A stretch of DNA of 64,000 nucleotides from Fulvivirga imtechensis AK7 (GTDB taxonomy: Bacteria; Bacteroidota; Bacteroidia; Cytophagales; Cyclobacteriaceae): the NCBI RefSeq assembly GCF_000331535.1, contig NZ_AMZN01000024.1:33298-97297 (forward strand). Reading direction: 5' to 3'. Below the pieces are notes generated by a model. That model worked only from the letters and a program-made list of their open reading frames with translations. It had not been told where the DNA came from and did not search any database. This document shows positions 59,732-64,000 of this stretch, one piece after another (the first letter of the stretch is position 1; each line of letters opens with the position of its first letter). The position numbers and the translations under genes were made by a program.

Positions 59732-61825
59732 TTAATGATAATACGGCAGTATTACACTAAAACAAGTGTGGCCTTCTTCGGTTTTGGTCAGTTTGATCTG
59801 GCCTTCCAGCTTCTCAACGGCAAGTTTTACAAGGTAGAGCCCCAGCCCGGCAGTATCAGACATATCAGAGGCCTTGGAGAAGATCTCAAAAATTTTAGAA
59901 GATACTTTTTCGTCTATACCTATGCCATTATCAATCACCTGCAGACAGATTTGCTCCTGACCACATCGAGCAACGGAAATATGCACGAAAGATTCCACCC
60001 TTTCGGAGGTGTTATGAAACTTAAAGGCATTGGTCACCAGGTTGGTAACAATTATTTTTACCAGGTCTTCATCACTTCGAAAGTTTAGACTGGTCTCAAT
60101 TTCTTCCTTAACACATATTTTCTTCCCATTTTCTGTGTTCTTCTGATCATTGACGGCTACGCGAAGGATACTTTCAAAGTCGATCGGCTCATCCGAGATC
60201 AGTGAGTTGTTGATCTGATTGATTACTAACAGTTTGGATAAAATTTCATTGAGTCGCTGAGCGGTTTTTCCAAGTTTATTGAAGTACTCGATAGATTTTT
60301 GATCTTCGATATCCATCAATGCCACATTACACATTCCCTGCAGCGTAGCCAGCGGACCACGGATGTCGTGAGAAGTTTTGTAAATAAAGTTATCGAGCTC
60401 TGTATTAGATTTTAGCAGAGCCGCATTGGAGGCATTTAGCTCCTGAGTACGCTCTTTCACCCGCTCTTCCAGCACCAGGTTCATGTTGGTAAGTTCTGCG
60501 TTCTGCTTCTCAATAGTTTCATTAGCATCAGACAACTTGCGATTGACCTTTTTTCTGTGCTGGTTGTTTCTAAACAATAGAATGAGAATGGCCAAAGCCA
60601 GGAAAATAATGATGACGGAAAGTACGAGAAGGGTTGTTCTGCGAGTAAGTTCCGTGCGTTGGAGGTTGATGGTTTCTAGGTTCTCTTTTTCTTGATATGC
60701 GATCTGTACGTTTGCTAAATTACGTATTACTTCCTCATTAAGGATTTGCCTGTTTAAAGAATCGTATTTTTTTTGATACACATAAGCAGACTCAAAATCC
60801 TTAGACTCAGCATAGATTTGGCCGAAAAGTTCAAAGTTATTCCTAATCCACTCCCTATAATTAATGACTTCAGCTATTCCCATGCTCTTGCTTAAGTAAT
60901 TGATAGCTTTTTCGGAAAACCCTTTTGTAAATTCAATTTGAGCTAAGTAGTATAAGTTTATAACCTCGACACCTTTATAATCCATCTGTCGGGCAAGTTT
61001 GTTTGAAATAGCAAAGCTTTCTTTTGCTTTTTCTATAGCCCCCATTTGAAAATATGCTATTCCGGCTCCATTATATGAATTGATTTCTATTTCCTTGGCG
61101 CACCCTGTTTTACAAATCTCAATGATTCTATCAAAATTCTTTAAAGCCTGGGAATAGTCACCCACACCTATATAGCATAAACCTAAATTGACTAAAGTGA
61201 CCTCAACACCATCATTGTACCCTATTGATTGCTTTATTTTTATTGACCGTCTAAAGAAATCAATTGCCTTTCTATAATCCTTTATTCGGTAATATACCAA
61301 TCCAATATTGTTAGCAGAGATCGCGATTTCTCGCTCATCATTGTATTTTTCACGAAGTGCTAAGGATTCAAAATGCACCTTTAATGCCGAATCATATTGA
61401 CCATTGTTATTATATGCAACACCCAGATTATTTAATATATGTCGTTCTCTATCTTGATACTTATTTCGCCTCGAAATAGCAAGACCTTTTTTATAATATT
61501 CGATTGCTATTTGATTAAAACCCTTCTGTTGATATACCCATCCAATGGCGTTTTGCGCCCTTACCATAAGAAGACTGTCCCCTTCACCCTCAGCAATATC
61601 ATGAGTTATTTCAGCAAAGTACAACGCGCTATCTAAGTTAGATAACCGAAGTTCTATAAAACGTTGCATGCAATACTCTCCATTCTTCTGAATTTCGGAA
61701 GTAGATTTATCTTGGGCAACGGCAACTGAAAAACTTGATCCGGTTGAAACAATCCACAGAATACAGAGTCCCCTCAAAAAAATATAATAGTTAGAAAAAG
61801 AACACACAAGTAAGGTTCTCCTCAT
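59732..61825 (-). CDS. TPR-domain sensor histidine kinase next to small exported peptides
   Basis: A 697-residue kinase from the ATG at 61825; a TTG at 61846 is an alternative. After an N-terminal hydrophobic segment (FLRGLCILWIVSTGSSFSVAVAQ) there are periplasmic TPR units at about 45-345 (for example ISANNIGLVYYRIKDYRKAIDFFRRSI). One TM lies at about 390-412 and a coiled coil at about 415-475. The His is in KTSHDIRGPLATLQGMCN (about 485), with HATPase motifs NLVTNAFKFHN, DNGIGIDEK and AGLGLYLVKLAVEKL. Its kinase half is the closest match in the window to that of the kinase at 43481. It is divergent from the peptide gene at 62040. Confidence 0.92.
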   Translation of the reverse strand: MRRTLLVCSFSNYYIFLRGLCILWIVSTGSSFSVAVAQDKSTSEIQKNGEYCMQRFIELRLSNLDSALYFAEITHDIAEGEGDSLLMVRAQNAIGWVYQQKGFNQIAIEYYKKGLAISRRNKYQDRERHILNNLGVAYNNNGQYDSALKVHFESLALREKYNDEREIAISANNIGLVYYRIKDYRKAIDFFRRSIKIKQSIGYNDGVEVTLVNLGLCYIGVGDYSQALKNFDRIIEICKTGCAKEIEINSYNGAGIAYFQMGAIEKAKESFAISNKLARQMDYKGVEVINLYYLAQIEFTKGFSEKAINYLSKSMGIAEVINYREWIRNNFELFGQIYAESKDFESAYVYQKKYDSLNRQILNEEVIRNLANVQIAYQEKENLETINLQRTELTRRTTLLVLSVIIIFLALAILILLFRNNQHRKKVNRKLSDANETIEKQNAELTNMNLVLEERVKERTQELNASNAALLKSNTELDNFIYKTSHDIRGPLATLQGMCNVALMDIEDQKSIEYFNKLGKTAQRLNEILSKLLVINQINNSLISDEPIDFESILRVAVNDQKNTENGKKICVKEEIETSLNFRSDEDLVKIIVTNLVTNAFKFHNTSERVESFVHISVARCGQEQICLQVIDNGIGIDEKVSSKIFEIFSKASDMSDTAGLGLYLVKLAVEKLEGQIKLTKTEEGHTCFSVILPYYH

Positions 61826-61911
61826 ATTTAGGTGGTAAATATTCAACTATTGCATTCATATTTGCCAAAACAAATAAATTACCAAACATAGCGAACAAAT
61901 AATAGAAAATT

Positions 61912-61960
61912 TTCGATGTAATAAAAAATTCAAATATATCATATTTTTATATACATCGAA
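61912..61960. promoter_or_regulatory. Inverted repeat in the kinase/peptide divergent region
   Basis: TTCGATGTA (61912-61920) and TACATCGAA (61952-61960) are perfect 9-bp inverted arms 31 nt apart. The word CGAACAAATA is also repeated directly (61892 and 61957). It lies between the divergent TPR kinase and the first small peptide gene and could be a shared operator. Confidence 0.45.
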
Positions 61961-62039
61961 CAAATAGCTCAATATACATCAACTCAGCCAACAATAAAAA
62001 TTGAATTTAAAAATTAGCAACATTAAAACCAATAAAATT

Positions 62040-62180
62040 ATGAAAACGAAATTATTACTCTTTATTTCAATTATCTCTTTATCAGCACTTTTTTCATCAT
62101 GTTCAGAAGAAGAAATCAAACCGGAAAGCAACACAACTAAAACTGCCGGCGGAGGCGTATCTGAAAGCGATGGCTTCTAA
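62040..62180 (+). CDS. Small lipoprotein-like peptide, 46 aa
   Basis: The frame MKTKLLLFISIISLSALF-SSC has a lipoprotein-type signal ending at Cys 21. A short acidic tail follows (SEEEIKPESNTTKTAGGG, then VSESDGF). It ends in Phe, as do the two 53-residue peptides that follow. It lies divergent to a TPR kinase. The mature lipopeptide would be about 26 residues. Function unknown; it could be a ligand or modulator of the kinase's periplasmic TPR domain. Confidence 0.65.
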   Translation: MKTKLLLFISIISLSALFSSCSEEEIKPESNTTKTAGGGVSESDGF

Positions 62181-62199
62181 TACTCAACCTGCAATCAAA

Positions 62200-62361
62200 A
62201 TGAAAACAAAAATACTAATCATAGCCTTTGCAGTAGCTGTAATCGCTTCTTTCTCATTCATCACCATCAACAAAGAATCCATTTCTGCCCAGAAAGCTGA
62301 AAAAGTGCAGCAAGCTGAGCCGATGAGTGGCTTTGCTCTGGAGGATGAGAACCAGTTTTAA
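62200..62361 (+). CDS. Small exported peptide, 53 aa, twin 1
   Basis: Starting at the ATG at 62200, it has a basic start and hydrophobic helix (MKTKILIIAFAVAVIASF then SFITINKE), a Gln/Lys-rich linker, and the C-terminus EPMSGFALEDENQF. An upstream ATG at 62170 overlaps the previous stop and is less likely. It has the same length as the twin at 62567, with an identical last 14 residues. The layout (signal-like helix, linker, short conserved C-terminus) recalls the NVEALA peptides of Bacteroidota, although that motif itself is absent. Confidence 0.72.
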   Translation: MKTKILIIAFAVAVIASFSFITINKESISAQKAEKVQQAEPMSGFALEDENQF

Positions 62362-62452
62362 CGGGAAATAACGTTAAAAACAATGTAATATTATAGTGGA
62401 TGATGCATAATTTTATTTCGCAGGTTCATTTGATTGGTTAGTGAGACATGAA

Positions 62453-62518
62453 TTGGTTAGTGGGGACACTAACCAAGGCGAGGAGAGTCATTTGATTGGT
62501 TAATGGGACACTAACCAA
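62453..62518. repeat. Two palindromes between the twin peptide genes
   Basis: 62453-62476 is TTGGTTAGTG-GGGA-CACTAACCAA, a perfect 10-bp stem with a 4-nt loop. 62496-62518 is a near copy with one mismatch, and a degraded third copy starts near 62434. The inner core GTGGGGACAC is the same as in the palindromes at 18665 and 21342. Confidence 0.85.
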
Positions 62519-62566
62519 GGGGGGGTAACGAATTAAGTATGATCCGGAACATTTAAAACAAAAAAT

Positions 62567-62728
62567 ATGAAAACTAAAATACTTGTGGCTTTCGCGGTAG
62601 CCGTGATCGCTTCGTTTTCATTCATCACTATCAACAAGGAAGCTGTTTCCAAGAAGCAAAATACTGAGGTAAAACAGCAATCTGAGCCTATGAGCGGCTT
62701 TGCTTTGGAAGATGAAAATCAGTTTTAG
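62567..62728 (+). CDS. Small exported peptide, 53 aa, twin 2
   Basis: MKTKILVAFAVAVIASFSF, a hydrophobic helix, then ITINKEAVSKKQNTEVKQQS and EPMSGFALEDENQF. The signal-like part and the last 14 residues are almost identical to twin 1, while the linker differs. This pattern of conserved ends with a variable middle implies selection on both ends. DNA in the linker region is also diverged, so the duplication is not recent. No further gene follows for about 700 bp. Confidence 0.75.
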   Translation: MKTKILVAFAVAVIASFSFITINKEAVSKKQNTEVKQQSEPMSGFALEDENQF

Positions 62729-63445
62729 AAAGCTGAATCATAGTGAACGGTGATCGGTGAACGGTAATCAGTGATCGGAAATTAGTGATCGGAAATTAGT
62801 GATCGGTAATCGAGGAATAACGCTTTAGGTAGTGGCCGGTCAGTGCGGAGGGGTTTCTGATGATCGTGGGATAGTAGCGCGTTGTTAACTGCAAGTACCC
62901 GGCATACACATTGATATTGGTGCAGACACCTCCAAGGGTGCATGCGAATCGGTTTGATGGTTGATGAGACATGCCCATACACGGGTTATTGGTGGGGACA
63001 TCAACAAGACACCAACAAAGACGGCCTGTAAGAACATCCAACAAAGGTCCGTGTAAGCATGAAAAGATGCCGGAACAAGACCAAAAAACTTCATGTAATA
63101 ATTGAACATTTAACTTCTAAAAATTTATTACACATAAGGTTACCTTTCCATTGTTAAAAGTATTAATACTCTTTTACACTCATCTCTTATTCCTTACACC
63201 AATAGAATGTAAATTTTATCCGATCTTTTAGGAAGCATCATTTTTCCCGCATAAATACAAGCATTTCACAGAATGTTATATCCGTTCATCGGTAAAAGGC
63301 AACAACTCGTAGAGAGTAGTGAAACATTTTGGACTGAATTAAATTCATTCGACTGCAATGCATTCTTACCACCTCCGCCCTTCGGGCACCTCCGCCAGCG
63401 GAGGATAGTAGGCGAACTGGTGCGCTTCCTAACGATAGCCTCCCA
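62729..63445. other. Intergenic region with short repeats
   Basis: No convincing gene. Tandem GTGATCGG-AAATTA words fill 62741-62812. A GGTGGGGACAT word near 62991 resembles the palindrome core. The word CTCCGCCAGCGGAGG near 63391 is a hairpin linked to the right-edge repeat. Confidence 0.55.
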
Positions 63446-64000
63446 TTCCTGGCAATTCTTAAAAAAAGAAAAGGGATCTAAACACTTTTCAAAAACTCAA
63501 ACAGCACTGTCCTCCGCTGGCGGAGGTGGCCAGAGGCCGGAGGTGGTGAATTTCCCAAAGCTGGCACGCGTTTAACGAAGTGTAGCGCGTGACTGCCTTT
63601 CAAGCGCGAGCAGTTGCCAGACTTACAACTCATGCTTCCATTCTGTTGTTTACCCACCTCTGTGTCTCCTCCCAAGAGGAGATTAGTGAACGTATAACGA
63701 TCTTGAGCATTGCTTGTGTAACCCATTCCCGTTAAGTCTTAAAAAAAGAAAAGTAACTAAAACTCCCTTTCCAAAACTTAAACAGCACTGTCCTCCGCGG
63801 GCGGAGGTGGCCATAGGCCGGAGGTGGTGAATTTCCTAAAGCTGGCGCACGTTTAACGAAGTGTAGCGCGTGACTGCCTTTCAAGGACGAGCAGTTACCA
63901 GACTTACAACTCATGCTTCCATTCTGTTGTTTACCCACCTCTGTGTCTCCTCCCAAGAGGAGATTAGTGAACGTATAACGATCTTGAGCATTGCTTGTGT
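63446..64000. repeat. 281-bp tandem direct repeat running off the window
   Basis: About 275 bp from 63446 recur 281 bp downstream from about 63726 to the window end with few differences (for example AACAGCACTG at 63500 and 63781). Each unit contains a CCTCCGC-GCGGAGG hairpin, a TTTAACGAAGTGTAGCGCGTG word and CCTCCCAAGAGGAG. Short frames inside it are not believable genes. More copies may lie beyond the edge. Confidence 0.85.

Noticed and set aside
62782..63109. Three overlapping minus-strand frames of 66-82 codons
   Set aside because: They overlap each other in different frames within repeat-rich DNA and encode no recognisable features.
63273..63956. Several frames of 74-100 codons at the right edge
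   Set aside because: The same peptide appears in both 281-bp repeat units because the DNA repeats; hairpins and repeats explain the open frames.

Overview
The window looks like chromosome from a Bacteroidota bacterium, most likely a marine or soil Cytophagales (Fulvivirga/Marivirga type). Support comes from a VPE-x3-FDY (IPExxxVDY) protein beside pyk, the acpP-fabF-rnc run, a PorV/PorQ-like barrel paired with a helix-hairpin-helix barrel protein, DUF3127, DUF4136, many TPR histidine kinases, few Shine-Dalgarno sites, and TAnnTTTG promoter boxes. The placement is inference from gene content, not a phylogeny.

Positions 1-43163 are mostly core genome. They hold a truncated hybrid sensor kinase with a CheY-like regulator; an MBL hydrolase and an RqcH/NFACT protein; pyk; acpP-fabF-rnc; nadE; an antitoxin with a nonsense-mutated PIN toxin; lgt; outer-membrane proteins; an Lrp regulator divergent from a Cys/Met PLP enzyme; a tetR-tolC-adaptor-RND efflux operon with a clear operator; an ECF sigma operon; hipBA; purL; tRNA-Gln; prs-rplY; pth; and metG.

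Positions 43164-51950 are the accessory highlight, a compact minus-strand peptide-export locus. Two double-glycine-leader peptides (50974..51144 and 50745..50930) are followed by a 43-residue leaderless protein that repeats the C-terminal half of the first peptide, then by a 33-residue membrane protein and a strong terminator. Next come two paralogous small helical proteins, a 39-residue membrane protein, an HlyD-type adaptor, a C39-peptidase ABC exporter and a TPR histidine kinase. Four transcription units of this locus are each preceded by the same palindrome (AGTCTCA-N5-TGAGACT), always exactly 9 nt upstream of a TAnnnTTG -7-like box. This is a small coordinated regulon that I do not recognise as described. 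An HTH protein whose C-terminus itself looks like a double-glycine leader lies just upstream.

Positions 51950-64000 are repeat-rich. They contain three more TPR histidine kinases, a stand-alone receiver protein, a pair of ~305-bp MITE-like elements with inverted ends, many palindromes, two near-identical 53-residue exported peptides plus a 46-residue lipopeptide next to one kinase, and a 281-bp tandem repeat that runs off the right edge. Most apparent reading frames in the intergenic repeats are not genes.
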